Shown here: positions 8,883 to 16,682 of the stretch, in pieces | Numbering within the stretch: position 1 is the stretch's first letter | Layout of the letters: every line of letters begins with the position of its first letter | Assembly (NCBI GenBank): GCA_029974635.1 | Contig: JARKQY010000014.1 | Location: 1 to 64,000, forward strand | Source of the DNA: Bacillota bacterium | GTDB taxonomy: Bacteria; Bacillota; UBA4882; UBA8346 | Reading direction: 5' to 3' | Length of the DNA: 64,000 bases | Notes under the pieces: model-generated | The model's input: the letters and a program-made list of their open reading frames with translations, nothing else | Told to the model about the DNA's origin: nothing | Database searches by the model: none | Position numbers and translations under genes: made by a program

Positions 8883-9614
8883 TCACCAATACATGGTGAT
8901 CATTGCAGCAAAAACTAAAAACGGCCCGAATGGAAATTGTTGCTTGCGGTCCATTTTTCGCAGCAGAATTAATGGAATCGTAACAATCATCCCTAACAAA
9001 CTGCCTAAAGCCAAAATGTACCCCATCCTCTGCCAATCCAAAAACATTCCCGTTGCCGCTAATAATTTCACATCCCCGAAACCCATCCCCTTTGTATAAA
9101 TGAGGGCAATGATCAGCAGAATACCTCCGCCCGTCAATGCGCCAATTAATCCGGTGAGAATATCAGCCTGCCATAACCGGAAAACCACGCCGACAATAAA
9201 AAGCGGAGCCGTAAGTAGATCCGGAATAATTTTATGTTCCAGGTCAATATAGGCAATCGGAATTAAAAAATAGGTCAAAACTAACATCCCAAAGCCCAAA
9301 GGGGTTATATCGTAACGCAACCAACAAATAATTGTAACCAAACCGGTTACCAGTTCCACCAGCGGGTAACGGAAACTGATTTTATGGCCGCAATAACGGC
9401 AATGGCCTTTTAACCATAAGTAACTCAATACCGGAAATAAATCGAAAAATCCCAGCCGGTGATGGCAATCGGGACAATGGGAGGCTGGTAATACAATGGA
9501 TTCTCTTCGGGGTAACCGATGTATGATAACATTTAAAAAGCTCCCGATAACCATGCCGAATACGAATAAAATACCTGCAAAAATGATACTCGAACCCATC
9601 ACCGGATCTATCAT
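8883..9614 (-). CDS. gspO: Prepilin leader peptidase/N-methyltransferase (A24)
   Basis: 243 residues, polytopic. The N-terminal domain has zinc-ligand pairs CPDC (47-50) and CRYC (72-75). The aspartyl protease residues are D124 (YIDLEHKIIPD) and D181 (GMGFGDVKLL). The full-length form with both domains predicts cleavage and N-methylation of the pseudopilins encoded downstream. It is the first gene of the secretion operon, with a 75-bp gap before gspE. It could equally be called PilD, and may serve any type IV pili elsewhere in the genome. Confidence 0.93.
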   Translation of the reverse strand: MIDPVMGSSIIFAGILFVFGMVIGSFLNVIIHRLPRRESIVLPASHCPDCHHRLGFFDLFPVLSYLWLKGHCRYCGHKISFRYPLVELVTGLVTIICWLRYDITPLGFGMLVLTYFLIPIAYIDLEHKIIPDLLTAPLFIVGVVFRLWQADILTGLIGALTGGGILLIIALIYTKGMGFGDVKLLAATGMFLDWQRMGYILALGSLLGMIVTIPLILLRKMDRKQQFPFGPFLVFAAMITMYW

Positions 9615-9672
9615 TAATCTTCAGATACCACCTTCACCTGAATTAACTCCCAAACAACTTTTTACCTATATA

Positions 9673-9707
9673 AAATGTAACGATTTTTTATGAAAATCGT
9701 TACATTT
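9673..9707. promoter_or_regulatory. Perfect 15-bp dyad in the leader of the secretion operon
   Basis: Arms 9673-9687 and 9693-9707 are exactly complementary (ATGTAACGATTTT core) with a 5-base gap. It lies about 60 bases upstream of the prepilin peptidase start and downstream of the likely promoter. In RNA it would form a stable hairpin without a U-tract; in DNA it could be a repressor site. Its function is not known from sequence. Confidence 0.6.
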
Positions 9708-9738
9708 ATCTCATGTTTTACGAAAACTATATAAGATT

Positions 9739-9744
9739 ATTATA
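9739..9744 (-). promoter_or_regulatory. Candidate promoter (extended -10) for the secretion operon
   Basis: On the minus strand the sequence TGATATAAT gives a consensus -10 (TATAAT) with an extended TGn element. A weak -35-like GTCACA lies 17 bases further upstream. Transcription would start near 9732, giving a leader of about 118 bases that contains the 9673-9707 dyad. Confidence 0.5.
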
Positions 9745-9814
9745 TCACAATCAGGCGTCCTTGTGACTTTTTCCACCAATTCCGGCAGTAAAATCTTTAT
9801 ATATCGAAAATAAT

Positions 9815-9857
9815 AAAAAAACTGTCCCAAAAGTATTGCCTTTTGGGACAGTTTTTT
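9815..9857. terminator. Bidirectional-looking rho-independent terminator
   Basis: A 17-bp inverted repeat (AAAACTGTCCCAAAA and its complement) around an 8-base loop, with A and T runs on the two sides. It lies just downstream of the exported protein gene ending at 9870 and insulates it from the secretion operon promoter. Confidence 0.85.
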
Positions 9858-9869
9858 CGATCCCATACA

Positions 9870-10502
9870 TTACTTTACGATAAAAGTAACCCCGACCATC
9901 CAGTTTCGCATATCAATGAGTCCAAAATTGATTTTGGTTTGGGAGCCGATGGCAAACCTGGCTCCTACATTCAAATTATGAGAATCCGCTTCCAAAAATA
10001 GCACTGTACTCTTTAAAGCACTGCCGCTTTTCCGGGAAGGAACAAACTCCTTGCTGATTCCGCCGAAGATACCGTCAAAATTACCGCCGCCAACTCCAAT
10101 ATAACCCCGGACGCCAGCACTGGAGAAACTTTTACTTAGCGTGATATAGGGCGAAAGATTTCCTCTTCCCATATCTTGGATACCGACCGCCAGACCGGGA
10201 TTATCCTCATCTTCACGTAATATCCGCAATTTACCCCGGAAGGAAACATAGGTGTCGTTGGGATAATTAAATATCGCAATTCCTGCTTCCAAATCCGGTA
10301 CGATTCCTATATCGCAATTTAAATAAAACAGATTTCCCTCGGTAAAATTGGCGGCAATTCCGAGGACTCCCTGGTTAAGGGTGCTGGGGGTAGGAATCGT
10401 CATCAGATCGGTTTCTTCAAAAACTCCATATCCCATTGCGATGCCGGAAATCCCGAACAATAATCCCAGCACGAGTACTAATGCAAACGATCTCTTCATC
10501 AT
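9870..10502 (-). CDS. Exported, probably outer-membrane, barrel-like protein
   Basis: 210 residues from ATG at 10502, which follows an AAAGGTGG site; an upstream TTG at 10520 is less likely. It has a basic start, a hydrophobic signal (about 4-28) and likely cleavage near GIAMG. The mature part is almost entirely alternating beta-strand sequence with many Gly and aromatic residues, for example ITLSKSFSSAGVRGYIGVGG. This suggests a small barrel or YjbH-like exported protein. No family was firmly recognised. It is a single-gene unit, bounded by a terminator and by a leader carrying repeat-like operators. Confidence 0.6.
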   Translation of the reverse strand: MMKRSFALVLVLGLLFGISGIAMGYGVFEETDLMTIPTPSTLNQGVLGIAANFTEGNLFYLNCDIGIVPDLEAGIAIFNYPNDTYVSFRGKLRILREDEDNPGLAVGIQDMGRGNLSPYITLSKSFSSAGVRGYIGVGGGNFDGIFGGISKEFVPSRKSGSALKSTVLFLEADSHNLNVGARFAIGSQTKINFGLIDMRNWMVGVTFIVK

Positions 10503-10530
10503 AGAACCACCTTTCTTCAAAAGACTATCT

Positions 10531-10633
10531 AGTAAAACGTTTTCGAAATAAAATTACAATCATCAGAAGAAACGTTTTACCAAAGTATAGCGCTTTTTCA
10601 TTTGATATACATTCTAGAAGTGCTATACTAATG
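10531..10633 (-). repeat. Intergenic element with paired AAAACGTTTT dyads and hairpin
   Basis: It contains two ten-base dyads (centred near 10538 and 10573, 35 bases apart, in opposite orientation) next to an imperfect hairpin with arms AGTATAGCGCTT and AAGTGCTATACT. A very similar stretch lies at 49319-49392 in opposite orientation. The dyads resemble LacI-family operators and sit in the leader of the barrel-like protein gene. The element may be a repeat, a regulatory site, or both. Confidence 0.55.
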
Positions 10634-10687
10634 GTTCTATTCATTTAACCGGTTCCCTGTTGGTAATTACAACCTATTCAACGCTAG

Positions 10688-10800
10688 GATTCTGTGCGAG
10701 TAACACTTTTTCGTGGCGTAAAACCACAATATTTAGTGCTAGATCGTATTGTCATATACTAAATATCTCCGAAAACCTACTAGACGCACAGACTCCTAGA
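10688..10800. repeat. Dispersed repeat with inverted ends, copy 1
   Basis: It starts GGATTCTGTGCGAGTAACAC and ends ACGCACAGACTCCTAGA. The two ends are inverted repeats (CTAGGAKTCTGTGCG), and an inner dyad ATATTTAGT/ACTAAATAT lies in the middle. A diverged second copy is at 14008-14121. No open reading frame lies inside. It resembles a small MITE-like element, but no target duplication was established. Confidence 0.6.
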
Positions 10801-10806
10801 GAACCT

Positions 10807-11502
10807 TTATTTTAAAAGGAAAGGATTATAGTTGGCATTATAATCATAATGGTCTTCAGCTTCTTGACGTTTTAACCATCTGGTGATGGCGTAAGTTAAT
10901 GGAGTAGCACCAACTTCATAAAGGGTTTTAAAAATGTAATTCGAGATAAATACCTGAATCAATAATAAATTGGGCCAGACACCGTAAAAAGCAATGGTTA
11001 CGAAAATAAGGGAATCGATGAACTCCCCTACTACTGTAGAACCTATTGTCCGGACCCATAAGTATTTCCCTCGCGTTATGATTTTCATCCTTGATAATAT
11101 GTAACTATTGCCAAATTCTCCGGCAAAGTAAGCGATAATACTGGCAAGAGCAATTCGAGGCGCGGTCATTAACAGTTCCTGGTACGATCTTTGGAATTTC
11201 CATGAAGGGTCTGCCGGAATAATACCTACTAGCCATACAAAGAAGGCCATTAGCACCAAACCGAAAAATCCGGACCAGATTACGCGCCGGGATCGTTCAT
11301 ACCCGTAAACTTCGGTTAAGATATCCGCAAAAATATAGCTAACGGGAAATAGCAATGTTCCACCGTCAAATGGAAAACGGAGATTCACGAACGGTATGGT
11401 TATCAATACCGCTTTCACTGAGATAATATTACTGATCAGCAATACTGCCACAAACAAGCCTAATATTAGATCAAAATAACGGTAACGGCGCTCCTCACCC
11501 AT
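10807..11502 (-). CDS. yhhQ: Queuosine precursor transporter (YhhQ/VUT family)
   Basis: 231 residues, an integral membrane protein with about six hydrophobic segments. Family-typical motifs include an early LLISNIISVKAV, a central FPVSYIFADILTEVYGYERS, and VGEFIDSLIFVTIAFYG. In E. coli the family member imports queuosine precursors for tRNA modification; the exact substrate here (preQ0, preQ1 or queuine) is not shown. It starts nine bases after the dxs stop, so it is probably the last gene of the OLE-oapA-dxs transcript. Confidence 0.85.
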   Translation of the reverse strand: MGEERRYRYFDLILGLFVAVLLISNIISVKAVLITIPFVNLRFPFDGGTLLFPVSYIFADILTEVYGYERSRRVIWSGFFGLVLMAFFVWLVGIIPADPSWKFQRSYQELLMTAPRIALASIIAYFAGEFGNSYILSRMKIITRGKYLWVRTIGSTVVGEFIDSLIFVTIAFYGVWPNLLLIQVFISNYIFKTLYEVGATPLTYAITRWLKRQEAEDHYDYNANYNPFLLK

Positions 11503-11510
11503 GATGAAAA

Positions 11511-13409
11511 CTAAAACCTCACTCTCATACCGACAACCGGCATGTCTATATTCCGGACAGCCCGGCAGATTCCATCCGCGTCCAAGCCGTACTGGGATAG
11601 TAAAGCTTCAGTGGAACCGTGTGCAATGAATTCATCCGGAAGTCCCAGCATTTTAAAGTCAATCCCTTTTATCCCCTGACGGGTCAAAAATTCAAGCACC
11701 GCGGAACCAAATCCCCCGGCTGTCACATTTTCTTCCGCCACAATAATTTGATTATGATTCTGGACCATATTGAGCAATAATTCTTCGTCAAGCGGCTTAA
11801 TATATCTAGCGTTGACAATTGTTACGTTAATTCCGCTTTTTTGCAATATTGATGCCGCCTGTAGTGCCGGCGATACCATGGCTCCTACGGCAATAACTGC
11901 CGTATTGATGCCCTGGATTAGAATCTGTCCCCGGCCAACTGGAAGCAGCTCGTAAGGAGAATATTCTCTTAAGATCAATCCGTTTCTTTTGGGATAACGG
12001 ACCACAACCGGCCTCTTAATCTGAAGGGCCGTATAAATCATGTTCCGAAATTCGCCTTCATTCCAAGGCGCCATAAGCGTGATGTTGGGGATATGACGTA
12101 AGAATGACAAATCGAAAGCCCCATGATGCGTCGGCCCGTCCGGTCCTACCAAACCCGCCCGGTCCACCATAAAAACTACCGGTAGGTTTTGCAGGCAGAC
12201 ATCATGTATGATTTGATCATAAGCCCGCTGCAAAAAGGTGGAATATATCGCCACCACCGGCTGAAAACCTTTTTTTACCAAACCGGCCGCCATGGTAACG
12301 GCATGTTCTTCAGCAATTCCAACATCAAAAAAGCGCTCCGGATAAGTCTTAGCAAACTCCTTCAATCCGGTGCCGTCGGTCATTGCAGCTGTTAAGGCTA
12401 TGATCTTATGGTTTTCCTTTGCCAAATCAACGATAGTACTGGAAAAAACCTCGGTATAACTTAAAGTATCCGCTTCTTTTAAATTTTGCCCGTTTCCTCG
12501 TATAAAAGGCCCGGTACCATGAAATTTTTGCGGATTTTTCTCCGCCAGCTCGTAACCTTTTCCTTTGATGGTCAAAACATGAATTAGAACCGGTCCTCTC
12601 CGGTCATATGCATTTTTAAATGCCAATTTCAAATCAGCGATATTATGGCCATCAATGGGCCCCAGATAACTAATTCCCAACTCTTCAAAGAACATACCCG
12701 GGATAACCAGAAAAGTCAGGCTATCCTCGATTTTTTCCAGATAACGCACTGTTGTCTGTCCAATCTTGGGAATCCTTTGAATCAGATCACGAACATTATA
12801 TTTTAGTCGCCGCAATCTGGGGTTTAATCGCAATTTGGTGAGATAACGGGAAAGAGCCCCGACGTTTTTAGAAATTGACATTTCATTGTCGTTAAGAATA
12901 ATGGTGAGATCGGTCTGTAAATGACCCAAATGATTTAGAGCTTCAAAAGCCATGCCCCCGGTCATTGAACCATCTCCGATAACCGCTACCACTTTATTAT
13001 TCTCCTTCAATAAATCGCGAGCCTTTGCCAATCCAAGGGCAGCTGAAATCGAGGTGGAGCTATGCCCGGTTGCAAAGACATCATGCTCACTTTCTTCGGG
13101 TTTTGGAAAACCACTTAAGCCGTTATATTGCCGTAATGTTTCGAACCGGTTCAATCTGCCGGTTAAAATCTTGTGAACGTAAGATTGATGCCCTACATCC
13201 CAGATAATTTCATCCCTAGGGCTGTCAAAAACCGAATGCAAGGCAAGAGTCAATTCAACGACTCCTAGATTGGGCGCCAGATGCCCTCCGGTTTGAGCTA
13301 CAGTCTCCAGTAGAAACTCGCGGATCTCACCGGCAAGATCATCCATTTCCTCATTGGTCAAATCTTTTAGATCCGCCGGCCCCTTAATAGTTGGCAACAA
13401 GTTACTCAT
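11511..13409 (-). CDS. dxs: 1-deoxy-D-xylulose-5-phosphate synthase
   Basis: 632 residues, full length. It is a thiamine-diphosphate enzyme joining pyruvate and glyceraldehyde 3-phosphate, the first step of the MEP isoprenoid pathway. It shows the ThDP/Mg motif GDGSMTGGMAFEALN, a central DGTGLKEF and ERFFDVGIAEEHAV region, and DRAGLVGPDGPTHHG. Its ATG overlaps the stop of oapA by one base (TGATG), indicating coupling. The position next to OLE RNA and oapA matches the arrangement known in other OLE-bearing Firmicutes. Confidence 0.95.
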   Translation of the reverse strand: MSNLLPTIKGPADLKDLTNEEMDDLAGEIREFLLETVAQTGGHLAPNLGVVELTLALHSVFDSPRDEIIWDVGHQSYVHKILTGRLNRFETLRQYNGLSGFPKPEESEHDVFATGHSSTSISAALGLAKARDLLKENNKVVAVIGDGSMTGGMAFEALNHLGHLQTDLTIILNDNEMSISKNVGALSRYLTKLRLNPRLRRLKYNVRDLIQRIPKIGQTTVRYLEKIEDSLTFLVIPGMFFEELGISYLGPIDGHNIADLKLAFKNAYDRRGPVLIHVLTIKGKGYELAEKNPQKFHGTGPFIRGNGQNLKEADTLSYTEVFSSTIVDLAKENHKIIALTAAMTDGTGLKEFAKTYPERFFDVGIAEEHAVTMAAGLVKKGFQPVVAIYSTFLQRAYDQIIHDVCLQNLPVVFMVDRAGLVGPDGPTHHGAFDLSFLRHIPNITLMAPWNEGEFRNMIYTALQIKRPVVVRYPKRNGLILREYSPYELLPVGRGQILIQGINTAVIAVGAMVSPALQAASILQKSGINVTIVNARYIKPLDEELLLNMVQNHNQIIVAEENVTAGGFGSAVLEFLTRQGIKGIDFKMLGLPDEFIAHGSTEALLSQYGLDADGICRAVRNIDMPVVGMRVRF

Positions 13410-13984
13410 CAGACTTTTCGCACCTTTCGGGCATTGGTCCCCGTCCTGCGTTTGTTTTTACGAGGGGGCGTAAACCCGCTAAACTTAAATAAATAAAGGA
13501 TTTTCCCCACAGAAAAGACGATCCGGTCAGCTTGTGAAATGGCGAAAGATTTGCCCAAAGCCTTTCCTCCAACTGTTAAAGCGGCTATAAAAGCAATAGA
13601 GGCTGCTCCAATCAGCCCCTCAGGCAGGAAAGCAATATTTCGAATCAAAACTACGCTAATACTGACAACCAGCGCTCCGGAAACCGTGCCGCAAATATCC
13701 CCCACCACGTCATTGCAAATATTGGCCACCTTATCAGCATGCCGGATTAAATAAATCGCTTGTTTGGAACCCTTTACCTTGTCGGCCGCCATGGCATGGA
13801 ACGGAACCTCCGATGCTGCGGTAACGGATGTACCGACAACGTCAAATAAAATTCCGGTAAATAAAACAATCAGCAAAATAATTGCGGACACCCAAAAATT
13901 CAACGAAAATTGGAAAGTATACGATATGAACAAAGAGATTACAAAAGTTAGTAGTCCGATTTTAAAGGCCCGTCCGGGATCCAC
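13409..13984 (-). CDS. oapA: OLE-associated membrane protein OapA
   Basis: 191 residues from a GTG at 13984, chosen because AAAGGTGAT lies ten bases upstream. An ATG at 14050 opens the same frame but falls inside a repeat element. The protein has about four hydrophobic segments and the conserved core TAASEVPFHAMAADKVKG, RHADKVANICNDVVGD (containing a DxxxD pattern) and GTVSGALVV. This matches OapA, the membrane protein known to bind OLE RNA and place it at the membrane in Bacillus halodurans. The basic C-terminus (PPRKNKRRTGTNARKVRK) could contact RNA. It lies directly downstream of OLE RNA and upstream of dxs. Confidence 0.9.
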   Translation of the reverse strand: MDPGRAFKIGLLTFVISLFISYTFQFSLNFWVSAIILLIVLFTGILFDVVGTSVTAASEVPFHAMAADKVKGSKQAIYLIRHADKVANICNDVVGDICGTVSGALVVSISVVLIRNIAFLPEGLIGAASIAFIAALTVGGKALGKSFAISQADRIVFSVGKILYLFKFSGFTPPRKNKRRTGTNARKVRKV

Positions 13985-14007
13985 GGCTGCGGTATCACCT
14001 TTCGCAA

Positions 14008-14121
14008 GGATTCTATGCAAGCAACACTTTTTATGACCAAAAAACCACAATGCTTTGTGCTAGTTCATGTTGCTTACCACTAAATATGCTGCAAAAACCT
14101 ATTACCCGCACAGACTTCTAG
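14008..14121. repeat. Dispersed repeat with inverted ends, copy 2
   Basis: It begins GGATTCTATGCAAGCAACAC and ends CGCACAGACTTCTAGGA, matching copy 1 (10688-10800) along its length with scattered differences. A second start-like motif (TAGGATTCTGTGGGAATAAC) follows at once at about 14117-14136. The copy lies between the 3-prime end of OLE RNA and the oapA ribosome site, and so is presumably present in the OLE-oapA transcript. Confidence 0.6.
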
Positions 14122-14164
14122 GATTCTGTGGGAATAACGAATATGTAAAGGAGAGGTATCCCAT

Positions 14165-14747
14165 CGAGTAAAAATTGTGGCTTAGGTCCAGTAGGTTTTC
14201 CCAAAGACCTCCGCCGCGTCGCCGCCTGACGGTGGTTTCCCTTTAAGGTCATTCCGTTTTGTCGCCAAAAACGGGACTAGATTACCACTTAGCCCACACT
14301 GCAATCCCCGACGGGATTGGGACAAGTCCCAAAAGCCTAGGAGTTTTCCTCAACAGAATTAGCCGCCTTCTAGCCTCTTTTGCGGTTTTGGGTTTCAAAT
14401 GGCAAAGAGTTATTTAATCCTGCAGAGATTAAACAACTTGATACCCATATCCTCCCAACCCGCTCAAGGCAGGCTACGCTGCACCGATACTAAGTACACC
14501 ATGACCGTACCATATGCAGGTTTACCCCCAAGCCGTGGATTACTCCACGCACTTGGGCCTCCACGGTGGAGGGGTCAACGCCTACATGCCATTGTAGATC
14601 GCCCCATCCCCTTAACCCCCAGCACCAACCCCCGACTGGGCGTCGGCGGCCGGCACCAGGGACTTCATCGATGTGCCCGCAACGGATTTTTAGGCCCGTC
14701 TTCGAAGGTGGTTATTCTGACTAGGATACTCCACCATCCCCTCACTG
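14165..14747 (-). ncRNA. ole: OLE RNA (ornate, large, extremophilic)
   Basis: A noncoding stretch of about 580 bases on the minus strand, GC-rich compared with its AT-rich borders and dense in hairpins. Examples (plus-strand positions) are 14527-14557 (CCCAAG/CTTGGG enclosing CGTGGA/TCCACG), 14559-14573 (CCTCC/GGAGG), 14302-14319 and 14254-14274. Sequence runs resembling my memory of the OLE consensus include GGCCCAAGUGCGUGGA, GGUAAACCUGCAUAUGG, GUACUUAGUAUCGGUGCAGC and GAGCGGGUUGGGAGG. Context is decisive: xseA-xseB-prenyl synthase-PAP2 upstream, oapA-dxs downstream. A consensus -10 lies just upstream of the 5-prime end. Ends are approximate, and the 3-prime end may extend to about 14130. 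OLE RNA forms a membrane ribonucleoprotein with OapA and is linked to stress tolerance in Bacillus. Confidence 0.9.
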
Positions 14748-14753
14748 AAAATT

Positions 14754-14759
14754 ATTATA
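14754..14759 (-). promoter_or_regulatory. ole: -10 box of a likely OLE RNA promoter
   Basis: Minus-strand TATAAT in a very AT-rich stretch, with a TTGTCA only 13 bases upstream, so the -35 is not ideal. Initiation would be near 14747, at the point where the GC-rich structured RNA begins. OLE RNA may also be made by read-through from the upstream genes. Confidence 0.5.
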
Positions 14760-15090
14760 ACATATTTTTTTATGACAATGTTTAAAAAGCTTTTACCATT
14801 ATTGTCGCCAACTGCTACTCAAACCCCTCACTTCAATTCAATTTACAGGATTAATGAGGTTACTAATCTTAAGTTATTATTGTAATCTGTTTTGCCGGTT
14901 TTAATCCCATTCCGGCGAAGCCGGAACTAAAAAAGCTTTTCAATAGACGGAATTAACGAGATAAAAACATCGACCAGAATTTATCAGATTGCAGGATAAG
15001 AACGCGGATTTTCAAGGTTATAGCATTTGCAGAATTAAATATTGATTAAATCAGCGCAATCCGGTTAATCAGGTTAATCGTGGTAAAAAT
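14760..15090. other. Noncoding gap upstream of OLE RNA
   Basis: AT-rich sequence without a convincing reading frame. It holds a short perfect hairpin (TTCCGGCGAAGCCGGAA, about 14911-14927) and short repeated phrases such as ATCAGGTTAATC. No clear terminator for the PAP2-like gene was seen, so read-through into OLE RNA is possible. Confidence 0.4.
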
Positions 15091-15537
15091 TTAGTAAAAA
15101 ACAACGGCTAATATGATTCCCAAGCCTGCCCCGACAATCACTTCCACCGGAGTATGGCCTAAAAGTTCTTTCAGTCTTTCTTGATGAAACTCTCCTTCTT
15201 CGAAAAGTTCGTCAATGATCTTATTGAGCGTCGCAGCCTGCCGGCTGGCGGCCAATCTTACCCCGGCCGCATCATACATGACGACAAAAGCAAAAATAAT
15301 GGCGATGGCTGTATTTACACTATTGAATCCTTCACTAAGCCCGACGGAGGTTGCTAGCGAGGCCACCAATGCGGAATGGGAACTCGGCATACCGCCGGCC
15401 CCCACCAACCGTCGAAAATTAATCTTCTTCTCCTTAATATAACAGAACAACACCTTTAATATCTGGGCAATCAACCAAGCTGTCACCGTTGTCCAAAGAA
15501 TATGATTGTATGCCAATTCCGTAATAAAATTCCGCAA
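15091..15537 (-). CDS. Divergent PAP2 family membrane protein (YuiD-like, DUF212)
   Basis: 148 residues, with hydrophobic segments at about 10-32, 65-95 and 128-148. Family motifs are GGMPSSHSALVASLAT (the PAP2-like SxxxH region), YDAAGVRLAASRQA and LLGHTPVEVIVGAGLG. The family resembles membrane lipid phosphatases, but the precise substrate is unknown. Near prenyl-diphosphate synthase and dxs it may act on polyprenyl phosphates (inference). The start is TTG at 15537 with a GAGGAGG site. Confidence 0.85.
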   Translation of the reverse strand: MRNFITELAYNHILWTTVTAWLIAQILKVLFCYIKEKKINFRRLVGAGGMPSSHSALVASLATSVGLSEGFNSVNTAIAIIFAFVVMYDAAGVRLAASRQAATLNKIIDELFEEGEFHQERLKELLGHTPVEVIVGAGLGIILAVVFY

Positions 15538-15590
15538 AATCTTATAACCTCCTCAAAAAAACCTACATTATATTAAGTATAATTTGGGAT

Positions 15591-16682
15591 TTAAAAATCA
15601 CGGTTAATGATATACTGCGCCCAAGTTGACAACAAATCCTTAAACCGGCCGGCCGGGAGTGGGGCCAGTTCCCGAAGTGCTTCCGAGATAAAAGATTCCG
15701 CCAGTTTTCGCGTATACTCGACTCCATTATATTCTATTAGAATTTGCCGGATTTTTGCACTATCTTTTTCGGAAATCCCGGGGTTGCCAAGTTTCTCCTG
15801 CAAAAATTGCCTTTCTTGGGCTCCGGCGTTTTTGAAGGCGTGCAAGACGATAGTAGTTCGTTTCCCTTCGCGAATATCACTTCCCACGGGTTTACCCAGC
15901 AACTGCTGATCACCGGTAATCCCTAGAATGTCATCGTATAGTTGAAAAGCCAAGCCGCAACGTCTGGCAAAGTCCCCCAGGGACCCAATCAAAGGATTTT
16001 GCCGGACGGTTTGCGCCAGCCCGATGGATGCACCGGCAATTGCCGCAAATTCGTATAAAACTCCCGTCTTTAACTCCAGCATCCGGATAACATCTTGTTC
16101 CTGCAAATCGGGGATTTTATATTTTGCGAATAAAACATCTTGAGTCTCCCCTTCTAATAAACGGCCAGCCACATGGGTAGTTAAACGGTCTATCAAATCA
16201 AGAACCACCGGAGCCGGAACCCCTGATTCAATAGAGTCCAATAATAAACGGATTGCCCAAGCCTGCTGTAAATCGCCGCTGATAATAGCAATAGTTCTTC
16301 CGAGCTCTATTGCTTCCTCTTCGGTGTAACCCCAATCTAATGACCTACAGCGGAACTCCTCATGAACCGTGGCCAAACCCCGCCGTTTCGTATCATTATC
16401 AATGATGTCATCGTGAACCAATGTCCAGGTATGATAAACCTCCACGGCGGCGGCGGCAGACAGCGCCTGTTCTTCATCTCCTCCTACTGCGGCGCAGCAA
16501 AAGAGGAGAATTCCCGGCCGCAGCCGTTTGGCCGGCCGGTTGAGATATAAATAAACAGCCTGACGAAGAATCTCCGGCGCAAAAAATTGTTGGTAACGTT
16601 CCTGGTTGATGATGCCGGAGACTAAAACCTCCCGGGCTTTTAATTCTTTAAGAAATTCTTCTTTACTAATTCCCAAAGTCAA
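15591..16682 (-). CDS. Polyprenyl (farnesyl/geranylgeranyl-type) diphosphate synthase
   Basis: 363 residues, longer than typical IspA (about 295). First aspartate-rich motif VHDDIIDND (D91, D92, D95), second motif LAFQLYDDILGI (about 243-254), and the RPAKRLRPG substrate-binding region at about 49-57. It condenses isopentenyl diphosphate onto allylic diphosphates; chain length cannot be set from sequence alone. TTG start at 16682 overlaps the xseB stop (TTGA) and has GGAGGAGA upstream. The ispA position is as in other Firmicutes, but the extra length leaves the exact product open. Confidence 0.85.
   Translation of the reverse strand: MTLGISKEEFLKELKAREVLVSGIINQERYQQFFAPEILRQAVYLYLNRPAKRLRPGILLFCCAAVGGDEEQALSAAAAVEVYHTWTLVHDDIIDNDTKRRGLATVHEEFRCRSLDWGYTEEEAIELGRTIAIISGDLQQAWAIRLLLDSIESGVPAPVVLDLIDRLTTHVAGRLLEGETQDVLFAKYKIPDLQEQDVIRMLELKTGVLYEFAAIAGASIGLAQTVRQNPLIGSLGDFARRCGLAFQLYDDILGITGDQQLLGKPVGSDIREGKRTTIVLHAFKNAGAQERQFLQEKLGNPGISEKDSAKIRQILIEYNGVEYTRKLAESFISEALRELAPLPAGRFKDLLSTWAQYIINRDF

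Noticed and set aside
8818..9036. 72-codon minus-strand frame after the prepilin peptidase
   Set aside because: It is a shifted frame over the end of the peptidase gene.
14399..14785. 128-codon plus-strand frame
   Set aside because: It lies antisense to OLE RNA, has no ribosome site and no protein-like composition; the stretch is explained by RNA structure.
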